Assembly (NCBI RefSeq): GCF_051307055.1 | Contig: NZ_CP149994.1 | Span: forward strand, 2,666,001 to 2,730,000 | Origin: Dryocola sp051307055 | Lineage (GTDB): Bacteria; Pseudomonadota; Gammaproteobacteria; Enterobacterales; Enterobacteriaceae | DNA length: 64,000 nucleotides | Direction: 5' to 3' | Shown here: positions 8,051 to 15,570 of the stretch, piece by piece | Position numbering within the stretch: position 1 is the first letter of the stretch | How the letters are laid out: each line of letters starts with the position of its first letter | Made by a program: the position numbers and the translations under genes | The notes under the pieces: generated by a model | Seen by the model: only the letters and a program-made list of their open reading frames with translations | Told to the model about the DNA's origin: nothing | Databases searched by the model: none

Positions 8051-8940
8051 TTTATTTCCCAGATGTCGGCAAGAGAAAAATCAACGTAATGAATCGCTAT
8101 ATCTTCCGATATTTCTATTTTCCAGTCTCGTTGAAACAAATCCTGAAAGCGCTCGACTGGAAATTGATTCCAGCGAAAACCGGATGAAATCAAACTTTTC
8201 ATGGCTAACATTTTATAAATGAGCTTGACGAAGACCAATTTCTTTTTTGTGGGTACATATTTTTTGCCGTGCACATGTTGATTCACTACGCGTATCAGAT
8301 CGTTCATGCTATAGCGATGCTGGCTCAGTAAATAGCTAACTTTTAGCGTAGGCTCATCTGTTCTATCCAGCCAGCATGAAATATAGCAGGCAATATCATG
8401 ATTACTAATACAATACCAACGACAGATTTCCTCCTGTATTTCCGGCAATTTTCCTTTTTTAGCCATATTCAACAGTGGAGCGAGATTTACATCATCTTCA
8501 GCAAATACTGCAGGTATTCTCAGCAGTTCGCCAGACAGTTTATCGCTGTGCTCAAAGAAAACTTTTTCTGCATGCTGTTTGTCGGCAGAATACGCATCAG
8601 TATAGTTATTTGCGTTAAAGGCCTTAATGGTGCTTAAATGTAGCAGCCGATATTTTTTTCCTTCTACATGTGGTAGTGACTCCACCAACCGCTGGGCGAT
8701 CGCTTCATTGACAACGCTTTCTTTTTTGATTTTTGCAAGACCTACGCCCGAGCAATTGATAATCGCCGTACAGTCATCAATCAGCGTCTGCCACGCTCTG
8801 TCACCGGGCACACAGCAAAAATATCCCTGTTGTGGCCGCCGTGCATAGCGCACCACTTCAATATCATTGCGTTGGCTAAGATAATCGGCAACTTTTTTAC
8901 CGATAAAGCCTGTTGCACCAACGATTAGGATTTTTTTCAT
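8047..8940 (-). CDS. NAD(P)-dependent extended short-chain dehydrogenase/epimerase family protein
   Basis: 297 aa from ATG 8940 (GGGGA upstream; ATGA overlap with the preceding gene). N-terminal Rossmann motif GATGFIGKKV binds NAD(P). STIKAFNANNYTDAYSADKQ holds the Ser and the YxxxK-like catalytic region, although the second motif reads YSADK, so the spacing is Tyr-Ser-Ala-Asp-Lys (YxxxK is kept). Extended SDRs reduce ketones or epimerise sugars. In this setting reduction of an aminoketone or beta-keto lipid is plausible and would resemble 3-ketosphinganine reductase chemistry, but that is inference. No classical FabG-type reductase is present in the operon. Confidence 0.78.
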   Translation of the reverse strand: MKKILIVGATGFIGKKVADYLSQRNDIEVVRYARRPQQGYFCCVPGDRAWQTLIDDCTAIINCSGVGLAKIKKESVVNEAIAQRLVESLPHVEGKKYRLLHLSTIKAFNANNYTDAYSADKQHAEKVFFEHSDKLSGELLRIPAVFAEDDVNLAPLLNMAKKGKLPEIQEEICRWYCISNHDIACYISCWLDRTDEPTLKVSYLLSQHRYSMNDLIRVVNQHVHGKKYVPTKKKLVFVKLIYKMLAMKSLISSGFRWNQFPVERFQDLFQRDWKIEISEDIAIHYVDFSLADIWEIK

Positions 8941-9494
8941 TTTCCCCAAATTTCCACCGTAAAACAGCCCTGTTTAAAAGCTTTACACAGTTGGAACTGC
9001 TTTTTTGTCAACCGTCTTTTCAGGTAATGCATCAAATAGCCATGCGAAACAATCGCCACGTTACCTCCCTCCTCGAGCTGAGGAAGCAATCGCTGCGATC
9101 GGCGCACAGCATGTCTGACTTTCTCCTGTTCACCGCTTATCCGCAGCAGCCAGGCAATGCGGGAAAGTAAAAACCATGTTCTGACTTTCAGTTTCACCAG
9201 CGGCAGAGGAAAAATCTTTAATCCAACCTCTGTAAGCTCTGAATTAATTATATAGTTATCAATATGGTTAAAAAGCAGCTGGCATGTGCGCTCAGCCCGC
9301 CCCAAAGGCGAACAATAGACTACTGGATTGCTTTGTTTAATTTCCTGAAAGAGTTCGGTGAGAAGAAATTTAGCTATTTCACTCTCTTCAATATCTTTCG
9401 TCTGGTTATAATCCTGCAAACGCAGCTGCGCCGCATGATAATCACAGGAAGCATAATCAATCCTCGGCGTTGCATGTCGGATAAGGATAATCAT
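8937..9494 (-). CDS. Histidine phosphatase superfamily protein
   Basis: 185 aa. LIRHATP at the N-terminus provides the phospho-accepting His and Arg; SPLGRAERTCQLL is the second Arg region; VSHGYLMHYL supplies the second catalytic His. It belongs to the phosphoglycerate-mutase-like phosphatases (family of CobC/SixA/PhoE). ATGA overlap with the kinase-like gene immediately upstream. A phosphatase next to a lipid-kinase-like protein suggests removal of a phosphate from a lipid or prenol intermediate. No signal peptide, so it acts on the cytoplasmic side. Substrate not known. Confidence 0.82.
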   Translation of the reverse strand: MIILIRHATPRIDYASCDYHAAQLRLQDYNQTKDIEESEIAKFLLTELFQEIKQSNPVVYCSPLGRAERTCQLLFNHIDNYIINSELTEVGLKIFPLPLVKLKVRTWFLLSRIAWLLRISGEQEKVRHAVRRSQRLLPQLEEGGNVAIVSHGYLMHYLKRRLTKKQFQLCKAFKQGCFTVEIWGK

Positions 9495-10231
9495 ATTAAA
9501 TAAGCACAGGTTATAATTAGGTTACCAACAAAAAACAAAAATGGAGTATCCCAAGTATGAGGCGATTTAGCCTCAGTCAGAGTCATAGCGAGTGGAAATA
9601 GTACAACCATCATCGCCCATCCTACCCCATGGAAATTTTGTATAAAAAGCAAAGCTAAAATTAGCGCAAAGAAGTAAACAACCATGCTACCTTCAAAGCT
9701 GCGGTAAAATATCTTATCGATAAGAAATCCTTTCACTGCATATTTATGTTTACCAAATCGCACACCAACTGGCTCAGCAAGACCATCTCCCAAAGTGGTT
9801 GTTAAAATAGTCGTATACATCAGTTCCTGAGGAATATTCCATTTATTCCATAGCAGGCTGAATAAGGCCAGCACCATAAAACCAACAAACGTTTGCGAAA
9901 AAATCCAAACCAAAGTATAGGGCCGATCTTCGGGGCGATCAATTGCTTGAAAAGACAGGGAAAGATATTTTAACTTATCACGGAAAAAGCTGATCAAACT
10001 AACGAAAAAACACACACTGGAAAGAGATGCTATAATTATTTTTTCTGTCGGATTACTGATGTTAAATATAAAATAAATAATACCGGGAAAAATGAACATC
10101 GAGAAATGGCCGATTTTCCTGGTGTAGTTTATTTTGATATTGTACATGTGCGCCAACTGACCAAGGCTTGAACAAAGTAACCAGTAGCTACAAACCAGCA
10201 CTAAAACAGGAAAAAAAATGCTTATAGACAT
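9491..10231 (-). CDS. Dolichol/phytol/diacylglycerol kinase-like membrane protein (SEC59/VTE5 family)
   Basis: 246 aa, about seven to eight membrane segments. The family motif is clear: GDGLAEPVGVRFGKHKY followed by YRSFEGSMVVYF, and a C-terminal LTEAKSPHTWDTPF. Known members phosphorylate dolichol, phytol or diacylglycerol with CTP or ATP at the membrane. Base composition is strikingly AT-rich. It starts 16 bases after the oxoamine synthase gene and overlaps the phosphatase gene (ATGA). The pairing with a phosphatase suggests a phosphorylation/dephosphorylation step on a long-chain alcohol. A cytidylyltransferase-like role cannot be excluded. Confidence 0.72.
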   Translation of the reverse strand: MSISIFFPVLVLVCSYWLLCSSLGQLAHMYNIKINYTRKIGHFSMFIFPGIIYFIFNISNPTEKIIIASLSSVCFFVSLISFFRDKLKYLSLSFQAIDRPEDRPYTLVWIFSQTFVGFMVLALFSLLWNKWNIPQELMYTTILTTTLGDGLAEPVGVRFGKHKYAVKGFLIDKIFYRSFEGSMVVYFFALILALLFIQNFHGVGWAMMVVLFPLAMTLTEAKSPHTWDTPFLFFVGNLIITCAYLI

Positions 10232-10247
10232 TAAACGAGCCTCTGCT

Positions 10248-11414
10248 TCAACTAATACGGAAAATCGCCTGTTGTAAGGCTTCGGCCAGAAGATCGATAT
10301 CTTCTTTCTTATGATTTCGCGTTAATGTTATCCTCAGTCGGGATTTGTTTTTTTCTACATAAGGCGGAACAAACAGCGAGGTCATAATATTATTTTGCAG
10401 TAGGTAATCATTTACCGCTGCCGCCTGCGCCGCTTTTTCAAAGATGACGGGAATAATCGCAGAGGCTGAATACATCTTATTGACCGGGGTCTGTTCCAGA
10501 CGGTGATGAGCGTAGTTAACAAGTTCCGCCAGTTCAGCCCGTCGAATTTTCCCTTCACGTTGATTAATTTCTAACGCCATGCAGGATGCAGCGGCAACGC
10601 CTGGTGAGACAGCCCGGGAGGCATTATAGGTCGCACTTTTATATCTCACTTTTTGTGCTAGCGCGTCATCTTTGATGATACAAAAGCCGCCCGTTGAGCC
10701 GAAAGACTTGCTCATGGTACCGATGATAACATCTACTTTACCCAAGCAACCGCTGGCTTCAACCAGACCACAACCGTTCTCACCCAAAGCCCCAACACCA
10801 TGTGCATCATCAATGTAGAGAACGATCCCCGGATAACGTTCTTTCAGTTCACATAAGGCAGCAACATCACAAAAATCGCCATCGGCTGAAAAAAGGCCGT
10901 CTGAGACCACAAGTATTTTTTTCCCAGGATTATTTTTTACAATATCCGTCAGTTTAGAAATATTGCCATGTTGATAGACACGGAATGGCCTACTGCTCAG
11001 TTTGACCGCATCGTATAGGGATACATGGCAAAGTTTATCCATAACAATCAGATCGACTTCTTCTGAAATAATAGGAAGCGCACCAATGTTCGCCTGATAG
11101 GATGTAGTATACATCAACGACGAGTTGACCTGATACATTTCAGCATAACGGTTTTCTAACTCTTCATGATATTCAGTATAACCACAAAAAATCATTGGAC
11201 CACTGATGTTAGTGCCGTACTTCCGTATCGCTTTAATTGCAGCATCCTTCATTAATTGATTATCTGCCATACCCAAATAATCGCAGGATGAAAAATTCAG
11301 ATTTTTGTCACCATTCGCCAAATTTAAATGACGACCGCAGGCAGAACGTACACGTGGGAAATAGTGTAATTTGATGTCGTCATTTTCTGCACTAACCATT
11401 TCATACAAACTCAT
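10248..11414 (-). CDS. PLP-dependent alpha-oxoamine synthase (BioF/serine palmitoyltransferase family)
   Basis: 388 aa from ATG 11414, chosen because AAGGAAAAGG precedes it and the longer frame would overlap the upstream gene. Family residues are in place: His130 (DKLCHVSLYDA, stacks on PLP), Asp202-x-x-His205 (IDDAHGVGALG) and the PLP lysine Lys236 (TMSKSFGSTGG). These enzymes join an amino acid to an acyl thioester with loss of CO2, giving an alpha-aminoketone; examples are BioF, KBL, HemA and serine palmitoyltransferase, and some accept acyl-ACP. With an ACP and KS pair in the same operon, an acyl-ACP substrate is likely. It is not bioF, which sits in the bio operon. The amino acid used cannot be told from the sequence. 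Confidence 0.88.
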   Translation of the reverse strand: MSLYEMVSAENDDIKLHYFPRVRSACGRHLNLANGDKNLNFSSCDYLGMADNQLMKDAAIKAIRKYGTNISGPMIFCGYTEYHEELENRYAEMYQVNSSLMYTTSYQANIGALPIISEEVDLIVMDKLCHVSLYDAVKLSSRPFRVYQHGNISKLTDIVKNNPGKKILVVSDGLFSADGDFCDVAALCELKERYPGIVLYIDDAHGVGALGENGCGLVEASGCLGKVDVIIGTMSKSFGSTGGFCIIKDDALAQKVRYKSATYNASRAVSPGVAAASCMALEINQREGKIRRAELAELVNYAHHRLEQTPVNKMYSASAIIPVIFEKAAQAAAVNDYLLQNNIMTSLFVPPYVEKNKSRLRITLTRNHKKEDIDLLAEALQQAIFRIS

Positions 11415-11424
11415 TGCCTTTTCC

Positions 11425-12468
11425 TTACGTTGTTTTCTCTGCAATCGCAAAAATCCTGTAATGCCTAAAGTGGCTTTTACCATGTTGGGTAAGTTTTTGC
11501 ATCGTTTTGACAATCATATTATTATCTTCCAGCATCCAAGAAATGCTGAATTTTTTAATATCCTGTTCTATGGCGATCGCAGAGAGTTTCGACGTCAGAA
11601 CAACCGACAGTCCGCGCTGGCGATGTTCAGGGAGTACACCAGAAAGAAAAGCACGCCCTGTTTTCCCTGATGCATCAGCAATAAACTGCATCATCGTAAA
11701 ACCAATAATATTGCCATTTGCGCGTGCAATCATGCCCATAATATTGGGCACATTATTTGCTGCTATTGCAATTTCATCAGCTGTCGTCGCACTGGAACCC
11801 CAGTTATCTTGCCAAGCAGTATTATAAACTGCCGCCAGTTCCTGACAGTGAGCGGCAATTTGCTCCTTTTGAACAAAAAGAAAATCCACTCCCTGCATTC
11901 GCTTCAGTAGACGCTCGTCGGTATGTGCTAATAACGTATCTCTGACGTCATAATCATACACAATTTCCAACAGGTCCTTTGCTTTATTCCCACCGGCCGC
12001 CATTATCCAATCGCAAATCGTGGGGGTATTATCCGGCATTTGGTATGTGAAGGGGGCTCCTGAAAAGGTTCGGCACCCCCGATTAATTAGAATGGAATTA
12101 TGGACGGGACCATAGATTACTGCGTCCTCATTCTGAAGAAATGTTCTCTTTTCTGCTTCAATAAAAATTGCCGAAAAAAGAAATTTCAGGGCAGAAATAT
12201 CACCATCAGTGATCAGGATTGAAAAACTAAGTTGCCCTAACGCTCTTATCTTTTCCTGATACGAGAAATGAACCAGACAACAAGCTTTTACTTCTTCATG
12301 TAGAGAAACAACTAATGGAAAACTCACATCTGCACTAGATATATTTATGGCACTATCAATGCGCTGGTTAAATTCCGATAGTATGAGCGTTCGGCTATGT
12401 TGTGCATTATAAATGTTAAGTAGCGAACGCCTCTGTGTAGCATTTAGCATACAACTGTATTGGTACAT
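11425..12468 (-). CDS. GNAT-domain protein, first gene of the lipid operon
   Basis: 347 aa. The C-terminal third has a GNAT acyltransferase core: VLPEHRQRGLSVVL is motif A (R/Q-x-x-G-L/A pyrophosphate loop), followed by SWMLEDNNMIVKTMQKL typical of the last GNAT strand/helix. The N-terminal 200 residues are not recognised and contain a second possible alpha/beta unit. ATG 12468 is preceded by GAGG. It ends 10 bases before the oxoamine synthase. N-acylation of the amino group made by that enzyme is one option; a regulatory acetyltransferase is another. No membrane segment. Confidence 0.65.
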   Translation of the reverse strand: MYQYSCMLNATQRRSLLNIYNAQHSRTLILSEFNQRIDSAINISSADVSFPLVVSLHEEVKACCLVHFSYQEKIRALGQLSFSILITDGDISALKFLFSAIFIEAEKRTFLQNEDAVIYGPVHNSILINRGCRTFSGAPFTYQMPDNTPTICDWIMAAGGNKAKDLLEIVYDYDVRDTLLAHTDERLLKRMQGVDFLFVQKEQIAAHCQELAAVYNTAWQDNWGSSATTADEIAIAANNVPNIMGMIARANGNIIGFTMMQFIADASGKTGRAFLSGVLPEHRQRGLSVVLTSKLSAIAIEQDIKKFSISWMLEDNNMIVKTMQKLTQHGKSHFRHYRIFAIAEKTT

Positions 12469-12489
12469 CCTTTACCTCGCCTCACTTCC

Positions 12490-12518
12490 CTTAAAACAAT
12501 TTCATCCTCACATGTCAA
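12490..12518 (-). promoter_or_regulatory. Candidate sigma-70 promoter of the 12-gene lipid operon
   Basis: On the minus strand TTGACA (12513-12518) is followed after 17 bases by TTTAAG (12490-12495), 21 bases before the ATG. A second TTGACA lies 18 bases upstream of the first. The perfect -35 hexamer and correct spacing are seen; activity is not shown. Confidence 0.5.
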
Positions 12519-13212
12519 TTGAATTTATGTCAACCGAAAAATCCACACGAATTTAAAAACATAATTCAAAGAACGAACAAGCATTAACCTCCTGATATTG
12601 CAATGTATATTAGCCAATCACCCCTAAATAATGTTATAATTGCATGGCCTTTCTTCATCCACATTAATGACTTTCAACCACAAGCAATTCAAATAGGTTT
12701 TTATCCTAACAAAAAGGCTTCAGATAATATATTATGTAACTTTCTTTTATTGCTCTACAGCACTACAAACAAACCCTCTATAATAGTGGAATACCTAGCG
12801 ATGGGCTTTACTACCACAGATGACACTATAATATTTCTAAAACGGTGGTAAATGAGACGGATGAATGCACCCCAAAACATCAGTGTGTTCAACTAAAAAA
12901 TAGCCACAATACGAAAGAAATAATGGTTAACTTACCCAAGCTTATCACCCGTGATTTCGTTGCATATTAAGCACACGTTTCCTTACTTCAACATAAACAG
13001 AGATAATTATTCCTTAAATTTATCTTTAAACCGATTCTTTTACCTTCTATGATTTATATCAAGAAGTAATTAATAATTATTCACTTTAGCAGACCATAAA
13101 TTTGCTCAGCATTTTCTTATGACGTCGCTCTTGCGCTTCACAAGTCCTTCCCAATCATCGGTTAGGGTAAGAGTCTTTCTCTACCAGAACTAAATAGCTG
13201 CGCCAAATACCG
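12519..13212. other. Long AT-rich intergenic region, no gene supported
   Basis: About 700 bases upstream of the lipid operon. Open frames here (for example 12603-12851) lack ribosome binding sites and recognisable residues. It may hold upstream regulatory sequence of the operon. Confidence 0.45.
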
Positions 13213-13440
13213 CTACACTTTTGCCAGCCCATGTTTGCATCCAGGGAATGGGCTGACGTTTTCCATAAAATGATGAATCTTTTCAACAGCTTCCATATCG
13301 GACAGCACTAATGATTGCGCGTTATCGTGTAGTGAAGCGCCTGCCATAGCCGTTCAACATGACTCACCCATGGCGAGTAAACCGGTTGGTAAATTCCCCT
13401 GTACTTCGAATACTGTTTCAACCAGCGCTGTGTTTCCCAT
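13213..13440 (-). pseudogene. IS630-family transposase fragment (C-terminal part, frameshifted)
   Basis: Minus-strand translation gives WLKQYSKYRGIYQPVYSPWV then SHVERLWQALHYTITRNH and a stop. The remainder, EAVEKIHHFMENVSPFPGC then KHGLAKV and TAG at 13213, is in another frame. YSPWVxHVERLWQALH is the C-terminal DDE region of IS630-type transposases. The N-terminal part is gone and no inverted repeats were found. It marks the right side of the AT-rich island. Confidence 0.75.
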
Positions 13441-13648
13441 CTTTAAGGAAAATTAAGCGGGCTTTTTGCTTTTGGGCTAAAAACTCCCCCCAGCAGTACG
13501 CCGGAACGGCATGATTTTTAGCCCGGATAATGTGTACTTAACAAAAATGAAACACAAACTGCTTCCTTTTCTGCCGTTTACCCCGGCCGTTGTCAGGTAT
13601 TCTGCTGCACAACCTGGCAAAGATACTAAAACAGGTAAACATTTATTC

Positions 13649-13681
13649 GCCATTTCCCTCCCGTGAGAAATGGCTTTTTTC
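13649..13681 (+). terminator. Orphan plus-strand intrinsic terminator
   Basis: Perfect 8-base stem GCCATTTC / GAAATGGC with a 10-base loop, followed by six T. No plus-strand gene ends nearby; the next gene starts at 13866. Confidence 0.6.
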
Positions 13682-13745
13682 TTTTCTCTCCTTTATCCAA
13701 CGCCCTTCTCCTTTATCTGCCAGCCTCAACTTCGTACGAAAACCC

Positions 13746-13772
13746 TACAGAAAACGTTCTTTCTTCCGATAC
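13746..13772 (+). promoter_or_regulatory. Possible sigma-28 (FliA) promoter of the chemoreceptor gene
   Basis: TACA, 15 bases, TCCGATAC compares well with the flagellar-class consensus TAAA-N15-GCCGATAA. It lies about 95 bases before the ATG, in the expected orientation. Confidence 0.5.
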
Positions 13773-13865
13773 CTGTTAGCGGGGAACGTAACCAACTGCA
13801 GGCCCCTGCGGATCATTTAAATGCTCAGAGCATGTCTATCGGAAGAAGGAGTTAAAGGAATTTTT

Positions 13866-15515
13866 ATGAAAATTAACGATATGCGCGTAGGTATCCGGCT
13901 TGGCGGCGGATTTGCTGTTGTATTGCTCCTGATGGTCATGATGGGACTCAGCGCCTGGCAATTTACCGGCACAAACGTCCATGATGTGGACGAAATGATA
14001 AATCTCGATCTTAAAAAAGAGCGGCTTGCTGTGGAGTGGCTTACTCTGATTGACCGAAACAGCGGGAATGCCACGGCCGCAATGGGTACCGAAAATACCG
14101 CGCTGCGGAATAAAATTCTCAGCAATATCGCCGCTGACGCTGAGCAAACGGCCGCCGTCCAGTCCAGCCTTATTCCACTTGTTAAACATGAAACGGCAAA
14201 AGCACGCCTGAGCGCGATAATGACGGCACAAGAGAAATATCTTGCCTTGCGCAGCGAAGGCTTCAGCATGGCAGAGCGCGCAGAGCTGGACGGCATGAAT
14301 CTGTTCATTTCCGAAAAGTTCCTGCCGGCCAGCCAGCACTATATCCAGGCTCTGCAGGCGCTGGTGGAGTTTCAGAAACAGCTCATCGATAACACCCATG
14401 CGGAGATTCAGAAAACCTCAAGAAAGACTGAGCTGCTGATGGCGCTGTTCGTGATCCTCGGGGTCGTTTCAGGCGCGTTAATCGCATGGTATATCACCCG
14501 CAGCATTACCCGTCCGCTTAAGCAGGCGCTTACCGTCGCCGGCAGAGTGGCCGCAGGCGATCTCACCACAAAGGTGCAGGTTGATTCCCGGGATGAACTC
14601 GGGCAGCTGATGGCCTCTCTGCGGGATATGGTGACGGCGCTGGGAGCGACCGTCCGGAACGTCAGAACCGGTGCGGAAAGTATTGCCATGGCGGCCAATG
14701 AAATTGATGCCGGTAACCAGGATCTGGCCTCCCGTACGGAAGAACAAGCCGCGAGCGTGGAGGAAACCGCAGCCACCCTGGAGCAGCTGACCTCCACGAT
14801 AAAAAGTACGGCAGAGAATGCCCGCCGGGTGAACGGTCTATTCACCGGGACAGGAAAGGTAGTCAGGATAAATACCGAACGCATGAATTCTGTTTCGGCG
14901 GCTATGCAGGATATTCACAGCGCGTCAGAAAAGATGACGGATATTATTACCGTTATTGAAGGTATCGCCTTCCAGACCAATATCCTGGCGCTTAACGCCG
15001 CCGTGGAAGCCGCCCGCGCGGGCGAGCAGGGGCGCGGTTTTGCCGTCGTGGCCGGCGAAGTGAGGACGCTGGCGCAACGTAGCTCCGTCTCCGCGAGAGA
15101 AATCCGCGATATCATCAGCGTTTCGGTAAGCAAAATCACGGACGGCCGCGGGCTCGTTACCCAGGCGGACAAGGGGATGCAGGAGATAGTAGAGAATGTC
15201 TCCCGCGTGCAGCAGCTTGTCGAAGAGATAACTCAGGCCAGCCATGAGCAGAGCGATGGTATCGGACAAATTAACGCCGCCATGGGACAGATAGACACCA
15301 CCACCCAACAGAACGCCTCGCTTGTGGAAGAGTCTTCGGCGGCCAGCAGCTCTCTGAAAGAACAGGCGGGTCTGCTGCTGGAAAATATCCGCACCTTTGT
15401 GCTGCATGATCAGCAAGAGAAGCCAGCGGCTGAAAATGTCAGGCCAGCGACCCGCACACCGGCAGGCCGCCCGTCACGCCAGCCAGCAGAAGATCGGAAC
15501 TGGCACTCTTTCTGA
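13866..15515 (+). CDS. Methyl-accepting chemotaxis protein (Tar/Tsr class)
   Basis: 549 aa from ATG 13866 (AAAGGA upstream); the frame is open 15 codons further upstream without a better site. TM1 at about residues 11-32, a four-helix-bundle periplasmic sensor of about 155 residues, TM2 at about 190-210, then HAMP and the long signalling coiled coil with the hairpin tip IAFQTNILALNAAVEAARAG. The C-terminus ends in NWHSF, matching the NWxxF pentapeptide that tethers CheR and CheB, so it is a high-abundance-type receptor able to drive its own methylation. Ligand unknown. A hairpin terminator follows the stop. A flagellar promoter candidate lies upstream. Confidence 0.93.
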   Translation: MKINDMRVGIRLGGGFAVVLLLMVMMGLSAWQFTGTNVHDVDEMINLDLKKERLAVEWLTLIDRNSGNATAAMGTENTALRNKILSNIAADAEQTAAVQSSLIPLVKHETAKARLSAIMTAQEKYLALRSEGFSMAERAELDGMNLFISEKFLPASQHYIQALQALVEFQKQLIDNTHAEIQKTSRKTELLMALFVILGVVSGALIAWYITRSITRPLKQALTVAGRVAAGDLTTKVQVDSRDELGQLMASLRDMVTALGATVRNVRTGAESIAMAANEIDAGNQDLASRTEEQAASVEETAATLEQLTSTIKSTAENARRVNGLFTGTGKVVRINTERMNSVSAAMQDIHSASEKMTDIITVIEGIAFQTNILALNAAVEAARAGEQGRGFAVVAGEVRTLAQRSSVSAREIRDIISVSVSKITDGRGLVTQADKGMQEIVENVSRVQQLVEEITQASHEQSDGIGQINAAMGQIDTTTQQNASLVEESSAASSSLKEQAGLLLENIRTFVLHDQQEKPAAENVRPATRTPAGRPSRQPAEDRNWHSF

Positions 15516-15524
15516 GCCGCCTAC

Positions 15525-15560
15525 ATACCGTTGCCTCCGTGACACAACGGTATATTTTCG
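15525..15560 (+). terminator. Terminator after the chemoreceptor gene
   Basis: Perfect 9-base stem ATACCGTTG / CAACGGTAT with an 11-base loop, followed by ATTTTCG. Ten bases after the stop codon. Confidence 0.65.
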
Positions 15561-15570
15561 CGACTGGCGC

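Noticed and set aside
3441..12468. Ordinary aryl-polyene (APE) cluster
   Set aside because: KS pair, ACP and two dehydratases are APE-like, but the aromatic-start enzymes, the ketoreductase and the outer export proteins are not present, while the oxoamine synthase and kinase-like gene are foreign to APE clusters.
12603..12851. 82-aa plus-strand frame upstream of the lipid operon
   Set aside because: No ribosome binding site and no recognised residues; composition looks like AT-rich non-coding DNA.
13590..13820. 76-aa plus-strand frame before the chemoreceptor
   Set aside because: Runs through the perfect terminator stem at 13649-13674 and has no family residues.
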